Shown piece by piece: positions 1 to 13,577 of a stretch of DNA of 64,000 nt. The stretch's first letter is position 1, and the number at the start of each line of letters is the position of its first letter. This DNA is from Clusia tigrina (Eukaryota; Arthropoda; Insecta; Diptera; Clusiidae), in NCBI GenBank assembly GCA_920105625.2, contig OV050032.1, forward strand, positions 92,488,542-92,552,541, written 5' to 3'. The position numbers were made by a program, and so were the translations under genes. The notes under the pieces are model-generated. The model made no database searches, had not been told where the DNA came from, and was given only the letters and a program-made list of their open reading frames with translations.

Positions 1-56
1 CTTTGATAGGTGTAGGACGTACCGTATAGAAGTTAGGGCCATTTGAAGTTTTCTCA
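1..56 (+). repeat. Partial monomer at the left edge
   Basis: This is the last 56 bases of a monomer, from ctttgatagg to ttctca. It shows that the array continues to the left of the window. Confidence 0.97.
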
Positions 57-244
57 GTGTTCGATTTGGGACTCAAGGGTAGCATAGCTTTGAGCGATAG
101 ATTAAATTGGCAAGAGGCTCGAGTACTTTATTGTTACAAAATTTCAAGGTTTTCTGACGCTCCAGTACAAGCATTTGTATGTTGCAAACTTTGATAGGTG
201 TAGCACGTACCGTATAGATGTTAGGGCCATTTGAAGTTTTCTCA
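57..244 (+). repeat. 188-bp monomer with an 8-bp deletion
   Basis: The stretch that normally reads ccagtaaaaagttacaagc reads ccagtacaagc (about 162-172), so eight bases are missing. The next monomer therefore starts at 245 rather than 253. No other monomer in the window carries this deletion. Confidence 0.93.
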
Positions 245-2594
245 GTTTTTGATTTGGGACTCAAGGGTAGCATAGCTTTGAGCGATAGATTAGATTGGCA
301 AGAGGCTCGAGTACTTTATTGTTACAAAATTTCAAGGTTTTCTGACGATCCAGTAAAAACTTACAAGCATTTGTATGTTGCAAACTTTGATAGGTGTAGG
401 ACGTACCGTATAGAAGTAAGGGCATTTGAAGTTTTATCAGTGTCTGATTTGGGACTCAAGGGTAGCATAGCTTTGAGCGATAGATTAAATTGGCAAGAGG
501 CTCGAGTATTTTATTGTTACAAAATTTCAAGGTTTTGTGACGCTCCAGTAAAAAGTTACAAGCATTTGTATGTTGCAAACTTTGATAGGTGTAGGACGTA
601 CCGTATAGAAGTTAGGGCCATTTGAAGTTTTCTCAGTGTTTGATTTGGGACTCAAGGGTAGCATAGCTTTGAGCGATAGATTAAATTGGCAAGAGGCTCG
701 AGTACTTTATTGTTACAAAATTTCAAGGTTTTGTGACGCTCCACTAAAAAGGTACAAGCATTTGTATGTTGCAAACTTTGATAGGTGTAGGACGTACCGT
801 ATAGAAGTTAGGGCCATTTGAAGTTTTATAAGTGTTTGATTTGGGACTCAAGTGTAGCATAGCTTTGAGCGATAGCTTTAATTGGCAAGAGGCTCGATTA
901 ATTTATAGTTACAAAATTTCAAGGTTTCATGACGCTCCAGTAAAAACTTACAAGCACTTGTATGTTGCAAACTTTGATAGGTGTAGGACGTACCGTATAG
1001 AAGTTAGGGCCATTTGAAGTTTTATCAGTGTTTGATTTAGGACTCAAGGGTAGCATAGCTTTGAGCGATAGATTAGATTGGCAGAGGCTCGAGTACTTTA
1101 TAGTTACAAAATTTCAAGGTTTTATGACGCTCCAGTAAAAACTTACAAGCATTTGTATATTGCAAACTTTGATAGGTGTAGGACGTACCGTATACAAGTT
1201 AGGGCCATTTGAAGTTTTATCAGTGTTTGATTTGGGACTCAAGGGTAGCATAGCTTTGAGCGATAGATTAGATTGACAAGAGGCTCGAGTACTTTATTGT
1301 TACAAAATTTCAAGGTTTTATGACGCTCCAGTAAAAACTTACAAGCATTTGTATGTTGCAAACTTTGATAGGTGTAGGATGTACCGTATAGAAGTTAGGG
1401 CCATTTGAAGTTTTCTCAGTGTTTGATTTGGGACTCAAGGGTAGCATAGCTTTCAGCGATAGATTAAATTGGAAAGAGGCTCGAGTACTTTATAGTTACA
1501 AAATTTCAAGGTTTTATGACGCTCCAGTAAAAAGTTACAAGCATTTGTATATTGCAAACTTTCATACGTGTAGGACGTACCGTATAGAAGTTAGGGCCAT
1601 TTGAAGTTTTATCAGCGTTTGATTTGGGAGTCAAGGGTAGCATAGCTTTGAGCGATAGATTAGATTGACAAGAGGCTCGAGTACTTTATTGTTACAAAAT
1701 TTCAAGGTTTTATGACGCTCCAGTAAAAAGTTACAAGCATTTGTATGTTGCAAACTTTGATAGGTGTAGGACGTACCGTATAGAAGTTAGGGCCATTTGA
1801 AGTTTTATAAGTGTTTGATTTGGGAGTCAAGGGTAGCATAGCTTTGAGCGATAGCTTTAATTGGCAAGAGGCTCGATTAATTTATAGTTACAAAATTTCA
1901 AGGTTTCATGACGCTCCAGTAAAAACTTACAAGCACTTGTATGATGCAAACTTTGATAGGTGTAGGACGTACCGTATAGAAGTTAGGGCCATTTGAAGTT
2001 TCCTCAGTGTTTGATTTGGGACTCAAGGGTAGCATAGCTTTGAGCGATAGATTAGATTGGCAAGAGGCTCGAGTACTTTATAGTTACAAAATTTCAAGGT
2101 TTTATGACGCTCCAGTAAAAACTTACAAGCATTTGTATATTGCAAACTTTGATAGGTGTAGGACGTACCGTATACAAGTTAGGGCCATTTGAAGTTTTAT
2201 CAGTGTTTGATTTGGGACTCAAGGGTAGCATAGCTTTAAGCGATAGATTAGATTGACAATAGGCTCGAGTACTTTATTGTTACAAAATTTCAAGGTTTTA
2301 TGACGCTCCAGTAAAAAGTTACAAGCATTTGTATGTTGCAAACTTTGATAGGTGTAGGACGTACCGTATAGAAGTTAGGGCCATTTGAAGTTTTCTCAGT
2401 GTTTGATTTGGGACTCAAGGGTAGCATAGCTTTGAGCGATAGATTAGATTGGCAAGAGGCTCGAATACTTTATTGTTGCAAAATTTCAAGGTTTTATGAC
2501 GCTCCAGTAAAAACTTACAAGCATTTGTATGTTGCAAACTTTGATAGGTGTAGGACGTACCGTATAGAAGTTAGGGCCATTTGAAGTTTTCTCA

Positions 2595-2797
2595 GTGTTT
2601 GATTTGGGACTCAAGGGAAGCATAGCTTTGAGCGATAGATTAAATTGGATAGATTATATTGGCCCGAGTACTTTATTGTTACAAAATTTCAAGGTTTTGT
2701 GACGCTCCAGTAAAAAGTTACAAGCATTTGTATGGTGCAAACTTTGATAGGTGTAGGACGTACCGTATAGAAGTTAGGGCCATTTGAAGTTTTCTCA
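2595..2797 (+). repeat. 203-bp monomer with an internal 14-bp duplication
   Basis: After gatagattaaattgg the usual caagagg is replaced by atagattatattgg, a copy of the preceding 14 bases with one mismatch, followed by cccgag. The net gain is 7 bp. This looks like a slippage-type or repair-associated duplication inside a monomer and is private to this copy. Confidence 0.9.
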
Positions 2798-3777
2798 GTG
2801 TTTGGTTTGGGACTCAAGGGTAGCATAGCTTTGAGCGATAGATTAGATTGGCAAGAGGCTCGAGTACTTTTTTGTTACAAAATTTCAAGGTTTTCTGACG
2901 CTCCAGTAAAAACTTACAAGCATTTGTATGTTGCAAACTTTGATAGGTGTAGGACGTACCGTATAGACGTTAGGGCCATTTGAAGTTTTCTCAGTGTTTG
3001 ATTTGGGACTCAAGGGTAGCATAGGTTTGAGCTATAGATTAAATTGACAAGAGTTTCAAGTACTTTATTGTTACAAAATTTCAAGGTTTTATGACGCTCC
3101 AGTAAAAAGTTACAAGCATTTGTATATTGCAAACTTTGATAGGTGTAGGACGTACCGTATAGAAGTTAGGGCCATTTGAAGTTTTCTCAGTGTTTGATTT
3201 GGGACTCAAGGGTAGCATAGCTTTGAGCGATATATTAGATTGGCAAGAGGCTCGAGTACTTTATAGTTACAAAATTTCAAGGTTTTATGACGCTCCAATA
3301 AAAACTTACAAGCATTTGTATATTGCCAACTTTGATAGGTGTAGGACGTACCGTATACAAGTTAGGGCCATTTGAAGTTTTATCAGTGTTTGATTTGGGA
3401 CTCAAGGGTAGCATAGCTTTGAGCGATAGCTTTAATTGGCAAGAGCATCGAGTACTTTATTGTTACAAAATTACAAGGTTTTATGACGCTCCAGTAAAAA
3501 GTTACAAGCATTTGTATGTTGCAAACTTTGATAGGTGTAGGACATACCGTATAGAAGTTAGGGCCATTTGAAGTTTTCTCAGTGTTTGATTTGGGACTCA
3601 AGGGTAGCATAGCTTTGATCGATAGATTAAATTGGCAAGAGGCTCGAGTACTTTATTGTTACAAAATTTCAAGGTTTTCTGACGCTCCAGTAAAAAGTTT
3701 CAAGCATTTGTATATTGCAAACTTTGATAGGTGTAGGACGTACCGTATAGAAGTTAGTGCCATTTGAAGTTTTCTCA
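2798..3777 (+). repeat. Flank module, left-flank copy
   Basis: Four marked monomers in order: gtgtttggtttggg at 2798 (A to G at position 8), cataggtttgagctatag at 2994, gcgatatattagattgg at 3190, and gcaagagcatcgagtac at 3386. A fifth, less constant monomer follows at 3582. The same ordered set is found at 37684, 44151, 47287 and 49049, and its start at 63733. It is absent from the 9.65-35.5 kb core. The shared order of several independent substitutions shows descent from one multi-monomer unit. Confidence 0.85.
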
Positions 3778-6700
3778 GTGTTTGATTTGGGACTCAAGGG
3801 TAGCATAGCTTTGAGCGATAGATTAAATTGGCAAGAGGCCCGAGTACTTTATTGTTACAATATTTCAAGGTTTTGTGACGCTCCAGTAAAAAGTTACAAG
3901 CATTTGTATGTTGCAAACTTTGATAGGTGTAGGACGTACCGTATAGATGTTAGGGCCATTTGAAGTTTTCTCAGTGTTTGATTTGGGACTCAAGGGTAGC
4001 ATAGCTTTGAGCGATAGATTAGATTGGCAAGAGGCTCGAGTACTTTATTGTTACAAAATTTCAAGGTTTTCTGACGCTCCAGTAAAAACTTACAAGCATT
4101 TGTATGTTGCAAACTTTGATAGGTGTAGGACGTACCGTATAGAAGTTAGGGCCATTTGAAGTTTTCTCAGTGTTTGATTTGGGACTCAAGGGTAGCATAG
4201 CTTTGAGCGATAGATTAGATTGACAAGAGGCTCGAGTACTTTATTGTTACAAAATTTCAAGGTTTTATGACGCTCCAGTAAAAACTTACAAGCATTTGTA
4301 TGTTGCAAACTTTGATAGGTGTAGGATGTACCGTATAGAAGTTAGGGCCATTTGAAGTTTTCTCAGTGTTTGATTTGGGACTCAAGGGTAGCATAGCTTT
4401 GAGCGATAGATTAAATTGGCAAGAGGCTCGAGTACTTTATAGTTACAAAATTTCAAGGTTTTATGACGCTCCCGTAAAAAGTTACAAGCATTTGTATATT
4501 GCAAAATTTCATACGTGTAGGACGTACCGTATAGAAGTTAGGGCCATTTGAAGTTTTATCAGCGTTTGATTTGGGACTCAAGGGTAGCATAGCTTTGAGC
4601 GATAGATTAGATTGACAAGAGGCTCGAGTACTTTATTGTTACAAAATTTCAAGGTTTTATGACGCTCCAGTAAAAAGCTACAAGCATTTGTATGTTGCAA
4701 ACTTTGATAGGTGTAGGACGTACCGTATAGAAGTTAGGGCCATTTGAAGTTTTCTCAGTGTTTGATTTGGGACTCAAGGGTAGCATAGCTTTGAGCGATA
4801 GATTAGATTGGCAAGAGGCTCGAGTACTTTATTGTTACAAAATTTCAAGGTTTTATGACGCTCCAGTAAAAACTTACAAGCATTTGTATGTTGCAAACTT
4901 TGATAGGTGTAGGACGTACCGTATAGAAGTTAGGGCCTTTTGAAGTTTTCTCAGTGTTTGATTTGGGACTCAAGGGAAGCATAGCTTTGAGCGATAGATT
5001 AGATTGGCAAGAGGCCCGAGTACTTTATTGTTACAAAATTTCAAGGTTTTGTGACGCTCCAGTAAAAAGTTACAAGCATTTGTATGTTGCAAACTTTGAT
5101 AGGTGTAGGACGTACCGTATAGAAGTTAGGGCCATTTGAAGTTTTCTCAGTGTTTGGTTTGGGACTCAAGGGTAGCATAGCTTTGAGCGATAGATTAGAT
5201 TGGCAAGAGGCTCGAGTACTTTATTGTTACAAAATTTCAAGGTTTTCTGACGCTCCAGTAAAAACTTACAAGCATTTGTATGTTGCAAACTTTGATAGGT
5301 GTAGGACGTACCGTATAGAAGTTAGGGCCATTTGTAGTTTTCTCAGTGTTTGATTTGGGACTCAAGGGTAGCATAGGTTTGAGCTATAGATTAAATTGAC
5401 AAGAGGTTCAAGTACTTTATTGTTACAAAATTTCAAGGTTTTATGACGCTCCAGTAAAAAGTTACAAGCATTTGTATATTGCAAACTTTGATAGGTGTAG
5501 GACGTACCGTATAGAAGTTAGGGCCATTTGAAGTTTTCTCAGTGTTTGATTTGGGACTCAAGGGTAGCATAGCTTTGAGCGATAGATTAAATTGGAAAGA
5601 GGCTCGAGTACTTTATAGTTACAAAATTTCAAGGTTTTATGACGCTCCAGTAAAAAGTTACAAGCATTTGTATATTGCAAACTTTCATACGTGTAGGACG
5701 TACCGTATAGAAGTTAGTGCCATTTGAAGTTTTCTCAGTGTTTGATTTGGGACTCAAGGAGCGCATAGCTTTGAGCGATAGATTAAATTGGCAAGAGGCC
5801 CGAGTACTTTATTGTTACAATATTTCAAGGTTTTGTGAGGCTCCAGTAAAAAGTTACAAGCATTTGTATGTTGCAAACTTTGATAGGTGTAGGACGTACC
5901 GTATAGATGTTAGGGCAATTTGAAGTTTTCTCAGTGTTTGATTTGGGACTCAAGGGTAGCATAGCTTTGAGCGATAGATTAGATTGGCAAGAGGCTCGAG
6001 TACTTTATTGTTACAAAATTTCAAGGTTTTCTGACGCTCCAGTAAAAAGTTACAAGCATTTGTATGTTGCAAACTTTGATAGGTGTAGGACGTACCGTAT
6101 AGAAGTTAGGGCCATTTGAAGTTTTATCAGTGTCTGATTTGGGACTCAAGGGTAGCATAGTTTTGAGCGATAGATTAAATTGGCAAGAGGCTCGAGTAAT
6201 TTATTGTTACAAAATTTCAAGGTTTTGTGACGCTCCAGTAAAAAGTTACAAGCATTTGTATGTTGCAAATTTTGATAGGTGTAGGACGTACCGTATAGAA
6301 GTCAGGGCCATTTGAAGTTTTCTCAGTGTTTGATTTGGGACTCAAGGGTAGCATAGCTTTGAGCGATAGCTTTAATTGGCAAGAGGCCTGATTAATTTAT
6401 AGTTACAAAATTTCAAGGTTTTATGACGTTCCAGTAAAAACTTACAAGCATTTGTATGTTGCAAACTTTGATAGGTGTAGGACGTACCGTATAGAAGTTA
6501 GGGCCATTTGAAGTTTTATCAGTGTTTGATTAAGGACTCAAGGGTACCATAGCTTTGAGCGATAGATTAGATTGGCAAGAGGCTCGAGTACTTTATTGTT
6601 ACAGAATTTCAAGGTTTTATGACGCTCCAGTAAAAAGTTACAAGCATTTGTATATTGCAAACTTTGATAGGTGTAGGACGTACCGTATAGAAGTTAGGGC

Positions 6701-9656
6701 CATTTGAAGTTTTCTCAGTGTTTGATTTGGGACTCAAGGGTAGCATAGCTTTGAGCGATAGATTAGATTGGCAAGAGGCTCGAGTACTTTATTGTTACAA
6801 AATTTCAAGGTTTTATGACGCTCCAGTAAAAACTTACAAGCATTTGTATGTTGCAAACTTTGATAGGTGTAGGACGTACCGTATAGAAGTTAGGGCCATT
6901 TGAAGTTTTCTCAGTGTTTGATTTGGGACTCAAGGGAAGCATAGCTTTGAGCGATAGATTAAATTGGCAAGAGGCCCGAGTACTTTATTGTTACAAAATT
7001 TCAAGGTTTTGTGACGCTCCAGTAAAAAGTTACAAGCATTTGTATGTTGCAAACTTTGATAGGTGTAGGACGTACCGTATAGAAGTTAGGGCCATTAGAA
7101 ATTTTCTCAGAGTTTTGTTTGGGACTCAAGGGTAACATAGCTTTGAGCGATAGATTAGAATGGCAAGAGGCTCGAGTACTTTATTGTTACAAAATTTCAA
7201 GGTTTTCTGACACTCCAGTAAAAACTTACAAGCATTTGTATGTTGCAAACTTTGATAGGTGTAGGACGTACCGTATAGAAGTTAGGGCCATTTGTAGTTT
7301 TCTCAGTGTTTGATTTGGGACTCAAGGGAAGCATAGGTTTGAGCTATAGATTAAATTGACAAGAGGTTCTAGTACTTTATTGTTACAAAATTTCAAGGTT
7401 TTATGACGCTCCAGTAAAAAGTTACAAGAATTGTATATTGCAAACTTTGATAGCTGTAGGACGTACCGTATAGAAGTTAGGGCCATTTGAAGTTTTCTCA
7501 GTGTTTGATTTGGGACTCAAGGGTAGCATAGCTTTGAGCGATAGATTAAATTGGCAAGAGGCCCGAGTACTTTATTGTTACAATATTTCAAGGTTTTCTG
7601 ACGCTCCAGTAAAAAGTGTCAAGCATTTGTATATTGCAAACTTTGATAGGTGTAGGACGTACCGTATAGAAGTTAGTGCCATTTGAAGTTTTCTCAGTGT
7701 TTGATTTGGGACTCAAGGGTAGCATAGTTTTGAGCGATAGATTAAATTGGCAAGAGGCCCGAGTACTTTATTGTTACAATATTTCAAGGTTTTGTGACGC
7801 TCCAGTAAAAAGTTACAAGCATTTGTATGTTGCAAACTTTGATAGGTGTAGGACGTACCGTATAGATGTTAGGGCCATTTGAAGTTTTCTCAGTGTTTGA
7901 TTTGGGACTCAAGGGTAGCATAGCTTTGAGCGATAGATTAGATTGGCAAGAGGCTCGAGTACTTTATTGTTACAAAATTTCAAGGTTTTCTGACGCTCCA
8001 GTAAAAACTTACAAGCATTTGTATGTTGCAAACTTTGATAGGTGTAGGACGTACTGTATAGAAGTTTGGGCCATTTGAAGTTTTATCAGTATCTGATTTG
8101 GGACTCAAGGGTAGCATAGTTTTGAGCGATAGATTAAATTGGCAAGAGGCTCGAGTAATTTATTGTTACAAAATTTCAAGGTTTTGTGACGCTCCAGTAA
8201 AAAGTTACAAGCATTTGTATGTTGCAAACTTTGATAGGTGTAGGACGTACCGTATAGAAGTTAGGGCCATTTGAAGTTTTCTCAGTGTTTGATTTGGGAC
8301 TCAAGGGTAGCATAGCTTTGAGCGATAGATTAAATTGGCAAGAGGCTCGAGTACTTTATTGTTACCAAATTTCAAGGTTTTGTGACGCTCCAGTAAAAAG
8401 TTACAAGCATTTGTATGTTGCAAACTTTGATAGGTGTAGGACGTACCGTATAGAAGTTAGGGCCATTTGAAGTTTTATCAATGTTTGATTTGGGACTCAA
8501 GGGTAGCATAGCTTTGAGCGATAGCTTTAATTGGCATGAGGCTCGATTAATTTATAGTTACAAAATTTCAAGGTTTTATGACGCTCCAGTAAAAACTTAC
8601 AAGCATTTGTATATTGCCAACTTTGATAGGTGTAGGACGTACCGTATACAAGTTAGGGCCATTTGAAGTTTTATCAGTGTTTGATTTGGGACTCAAGGGT
8701 AGCATAGCTTTGAGCGATAGCTTTAATTGGCAAGAGCATCGAGTACTTTATTGTTACAAAATTACTAGGTTTTATGACGCTCCAGTAAAAAGTTACAAGC
8801 ATTTGTATGTTGCAAACTTTGATAGGTGTAAGACGTACCGTATAGAAGTTAGGGCCATTTGAAGTTTTATCAGTGTCTGATTTGGGACTCAAGGGTAGCA
8901 TAGTTTTGAGCGATAGATTAAATTGGCAAGAGCCTCGAGTAATTTATTGTTGCAAAATTTCAAGGTTTTGTGACGCTCCAGTAAAAAGTTACAAGCATTT
9001 GTATGTTGCAAACTTTGATAGGTGTAGGACGTACCGTATAGAAGTCAGTGCCATTTGAAGTTTTCTCAGTGTTTGATTTGGGACTCAAGGGTAGCATAGC
9101 TTTGAGCGATAGCTTTAATTGGCAAGAGGCTCGATTAATTTATAGTTACAAAATTTCAAGGTTTTATGACGTTCCATTAAAAACTTACAAGCATTTGTAT
9201 GTTGCAAACTTTGATAGGTGTAGGACGTACCGTATAGAAGTTAGGGCCATTTGAAGTTTTATCAGTGTTTGATTTGGGACTCAAGGGTAGCATAGCTTTG
9301 AGCGATAGATTAGATTGGCAAGAGGCTCGAGTACTTTATTGTTACAAAATTTCAAGGTTTTATGACGCTCCAGTAAAAAGTTACAAGCATTTGTATATTC
9401 CAAACTTTGATAGGTGTAGGACGTACCGTATAGAAGTTAGGGCCATTTGAAGTTTTCTCAGTGTTTGATTTGGGACTCAAGGTTAGCATAGCTTTGAGCG
9501 ATAGATTAAATTGGCAAGAGGCTCGAGTACTTTATAAATTCAAAATTTCAAGGTTTTATGACGCTCCAGTAAAAAGTTACAAGCATTTGTATGTTGCTAA
9601 CTTTCATACGTGTAGGACGTACCGTATAGAAGTTAGGGCCATTTGAAGTTTTCTCA
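3778..9656 (+). repeat. Mosaic 10-monomer HOR (about 1960 bp), three imperfect copies
   Basis: A monomer with gaggcccgagtac and ttacaatatttcaagg occurs at 3778, 5738 and 7697, spaced 1960 and 1959 bp, that is ten monomers. Each is preceded by an unusual ttagtgccatttgaag junction and followed by a gattagattgg monomer with ttttctgacg. Copies 1 and 2 also match at their 6th to 9th monomers: 4954 and 6914 share aagggaagcatag, and 5346 and 7306 share gtttgagctatag. Other positions disagree. The third copy resembles the second again, shifted by 14 monomers (6130-6717 against 8873-9460). The block is a patchwork, as expected from repeated out-of-register exchange. The copy boundaries are my estimate. 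Confidence 0.72.
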
Positions 9657-9852
9657 GTGTTTGATTTGGGACTCAAGGGTAGCATAGCTTTGAGCGATAG
9701 ATTTAATTGACAAGAGGCTCGAGTACTTTATTGTTACCAAATTTCAAGGTTTTGTGACGCTCCAGTAAAAACTTACAAGCATTTGTATGTTGCAAACTTT
9801 CATACGTGTAGGACGTACCGTATAGAAGTTAGGGCCATTTGAAGTTTTATCA

Positions 9853-12800
9853 GTGTTTGATTTGGGACTCAAGGGTAGCATAGCTTTGAGCGATAGATTA
9901 GATTGGCAAGAGGCTCGAGTACTTTATTGTTACAAAATTTCAAGGTTTTATGACGCTCCAGTAAAAACTTACAAGCATTTGTATGTTGCAAACTTTGATA
10001 GGTGTATTAGGTACCGTATAGAAGTTAGGGCCATTCGAAGTTTTATCAGTGTTTGATTTGGGACTCAAGGGTAGCATAGCTTTGAGCGATAGCTTAAATA
10101 GACAAGAGGCTCGAGTACTTTATTGTTACAAAATGACAAGGTTTTATGACGCTCCAGTAAAAAGTTACAAGCATTTGTATGTTGCAAACTTTGATAGGTG
10201 TAGGACGTACCGTATACAAGTTAGGGCCATTTGAAGTTTTCTCAGTGTTTGATTTGGGACTCAAGGGTAGCATAGCTTTGACCGATAGATTAGATTGGCA
10301 AGAGGCTCGAGTACTTTATTGTTACAAAATTTCAAGGTTTTCTGACGCTCCAGTAAGAACTTACAAGCATTTGCATGTTGTAAACTTTGATAGGTGAAGG
10401 ACGTACCGTATAGAAGTTAGGGCCATTTGAAGTTTTATCAGTGTCTGATTTGGGACTCAAGGGTAGCATAGCTTTGAGCGATAGATTAAATTGGCAAGAG
10501 ACTCGAGTAATTTATTGTTACAAAATTTCAAGGTTTTGTGACGCGCCAGTAAAAACTTACAAGCATTTGTATGTTGCAAACTTTGATAGGTGTATAACGT
10601 ACCGTATAGAAGTTAGGGCCATTTGAAGTTTTCTCAGTGTTTGATTTGGGACTCAAGGGTAGCATAGCTTTGAGCGATAGATTAAATTGGCAAGAGGCTC
10701 GAGTACTTTATTGTTACAAAATTTCAAGGTTTTGTGACGCTCCAGTAAAAAGTTACAAGCATTTGTATGTTGCAAACTTTGATAGGTGTAGGACGTACCG
10801 TATAGAAGTTAGGGCCATTTGAAGTTTTATCAGTGTTTGATTTGGGACTCAAGGGTAGCATAGCTTTGAGCGACAGATTAAATTGGCAAGAGGCTCGAGT
10901 TCTTTATTGTTACAAAATTTCAAGGTTTTGTGACGCTCCAGTAAAAAGTTACAAGCATTTGTATGTTGCAAACTTTGATAGGTGTAGGACGTACCGTATA
11001 TAAGTTAGGGCCATTTGAAGTTTTATCAGTGTTTGATTTGGGACTCAAGGGTAGCATAGCTTTGATCGATAGATTAAATTGACAAGAGGTTCGAGTACTT
11101 TATTGTTACAAAATTTCAAGGTTTTATGACGCTCCAGTAAAAAGTTACAAGCATTTGTATGTTGCAAACTTTGATAGGTGTATTTGGTACCGTATAGAAG
11201 TTAGGGCCATTCGAAGTTTTATCAGTGTTTGATTTGGGACTCAAGGGTAGCATAGCTTTGAGCGATAGCTTAAATAGACAAGAGGCTCGAGTACGTTATT
11301 GTTACAAAATGACAAGGTTTTATGACGCTCCAGTAAAAAGTTACAAGCATTTGTATGTTGCAAACTTTTATAGGTGTAGGACGTACCGTATAGAAGTTAG
11401 GGCCATTTGAAGTTTTCTCAGTGTTTGATTTGGAACTCAAGGGTAGCATAGCTTTGAGCGATAGATTAAATTGGCAAGAGGCTCCAGTACTTTTTTGTTA
11501 CAAAATTTCAAGGTTTTCTGACGCTCCAGTAAAAAGTTACAAGCCTTTGTATGTTGCAAACTTTGATAGGTGTAGGACGTACCGTATAGAAGTTAGGGCC
11601 ATTTGAAGTTTTATCAGTGTTTGATTTGGGACTCAAGGGTAGCATAGCTTTGAGCGATAGCTTTAATTGGCAAGAGGCTCGAGTAGTTTATTGTTACAAA
11701 ATTACTAGGTTTTATGACGCTCCAGTAAAAAGTTACAAGCATTTGTATGTTGCAAACTTTGATAGGTGTAGGACGTACCGTATACAAGTTAGGGCCATTT
11801 GAAGTGTTATCAGTGTTTGATTTGGGACTCAAGGGTAGCATAGCTTTGAGCGATAGATTAGATTGGCAAGAGGCTCGAGTACTTTATTGTTACAAAATTT
11901 CAAGGTTTTATGACGCTCCAGTAAAAACTTACAAAGCATTTGTATGTTGCAAACTTTGATAGGTGTATTAGGTACCGTATAGAAGTTAGGGCCATTCGAA
12001 GTTTTATCAGTGTTTGATTTGGGACTCAAGGGTAGCATAGCTTTGAGCGATAGCTTAAATAGACAAGAGGCTCGAGTACTTTATTGTTACAAAATGACAA
12101 GGTTTTATGACGCTCCAGTAAAAAGTTACAAGCATTTGTATGTTGCAAACTTTGATAGGTGTAGGACGTACCGTATACAAGTTAGGGCCATTTGAAGTTT
12201 TCTCAGTGTTTGATTTGGGACTCAAGGGTAGCATAGCTTTGAGCGATAGATTAGATTGGCAAGAGGCTCGAGTACTTTATTGTTACAAGATTTCAAGGTT
12301 TTCTGACGCTCCAGTAAAAACTTACAAGCATTTGCATGTTGTAAACTTTGATAGGTGAAGGACGTACCGTATAGAAGTTAGGGCCATTTGAAGTTTTATC
12401 AGTGTCTGATTTGGGACTCAAGGGTAGCATAGCTTTGAGCGATAGATTAAATTGGCAAGAGACTCGAGTAATTTATTGTTACAAAATTTCAAGGTTTTGT
12501 GACGCTCCAGTAAAAAGTTACAAGCATTTGTATGTTGCAAAGTTTGATAGGTGTAGGACGTACCGGATAGAAGTTAGGGCCATTTGAAGTTTTCTCAGTG
12601 TTTGATTTGGGACTCAAGGGTAGCATAGCTTTGAGCGATAGATTAAATTGGCAAGAGGCTCGAGTACTTTATTGTCACAAAATTTCAAGGTTTTGTGACG
12701 CTCCAGTAAAAAGTTACAAGCATTTGTATGTTGCAAACTTTGATTGGTGTAGGACGTACCGTATAGAAGTTAGGACCATTTGAAGTTTTATCGGTGTTTG

Positions 12801-13577
12801 ATTTGGGACTCAAGGGTAGCATAGCTTTGAGCGATAGCTTTAATTGGCAAGAGGCTCGAGTAATTTATAGTTACACAATTTCAAGGTTTTATGACGCTCC
12901 AGTAAAAAGTTACAAGCATTTGTATGTTGCAAACTTTGATAGGTGTATTAGGTACCGTATAGAAGTTAGGGCCATTCGAAGTTTTATCAGTGTTTGATTT
13001 GGGACTCAAGGGTAGCATAGCTTTGAGCGATAGCTTAAATAGACAAGAGGCTCGAGTGCTTTATTGTTACAAAATGACAAGGTTTTATGACGCTCCAGTA
13101 AAAAGTTACAAGCATTTGTATGTTGCAAACTTTGATAGGTGTAGGACGTACCGTATAGAAGTTAAGGCCATTTGAAGTTTTCTCAGTGTTTGATTTGGGA
13201 CGCAAGGGTAGCATAGCTTTGAGCGATAGATTAAATTGGCAAGAGGCTCCAGTACTTTATTGTTACAAAATTTCAAGGTTTTCTGACGCTCCAGTAAAAA
13301 GTTACAAGCATTTGTATGTTGCAAACTTTGATAGGTGTAGGACGTACCGTATAGAAGTTAGGGCCATTTGAAGTTTTATCAGTGTTTGATTTGGGACTCA
13401 AGGGTAGCATAGCTTTGAGCGATAGCTTTAATTGGCAAGAGGCTCGAGTACTTTATTGTTACAAAATTACTTGGATTTATGACGCTCCAGTAAAAAGTTA
13501 CAAGCATTTGTATGTTGCAAACTTTGATAGGTGTAGGACGTGCCGTATACAAGTTAGGGCCATTTGAAGTTTTATCA
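9853..13577 (+). repeat. Left core HOR: 10-mer followed by a 9-mer version
   Basis: The order starting at 9853 recurs from 11813, an offset of 1960-1961 bp. It runs: a gattagattgg monomer ending in gtgtattaggtaccg, an aatagacaagagg monomer (10049 and 12010), a monomer with gcatttgcatgttgtaaac (10245 and 12206), and a gtgtctgatttggg monomer (10441 and 12402). The second copy is one monomer shorter, because the two monomers at 10833 and 11029 are represented by one at 12794 that combines a different body with the gtgtattaggtaccg tail. These monomer types are the first members of the core family seen again up to about 35.5 kb. Confidence 0.75.
11813..12009 (+). repeat. 197-bp monomer (one extra A)
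   Basis: The sequence acttacaaagcatttg near 11928-11943 replaces the usual acttacaagcatttg. This one-base insertion is why later core monomers are offset by 1 from the left ones. Confidence 0.9.

Larger units (their letters stand above)
57..3777 (+). repeat. Left flank: irregular stretch without a clean HOR
   Basis: Monomers alternate between those with gattagattgg, gattaaattgg and gctttaattgg at monomer positions 41-54, and no fixed period is obvious. Some local similarity is visible: the monomers at 832 and 1811 share gctttaattgg plus gaggctcgattaattta, and those at 1223 and 2203 share gattgacaa in place of gattggcaa, which puts a stop in the otherwise open frame. The three strongest length changes of the left side also lie here (57-244, 245-439 and 2595-2797). 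This heterogeneity fits an older, less homogenised part of the array, but that reading is inference. Confidence 0.7.

Noticed and set aside
150..225. Short imperfect dyad around ggacgtacc and ataggt...accgtat, as a possible hairpin or protein site
   Set aside because: The arms are 6-7 bases with a bulge or a mismatched centre, and variants disrupt them freely. This is too weak to call a structure.
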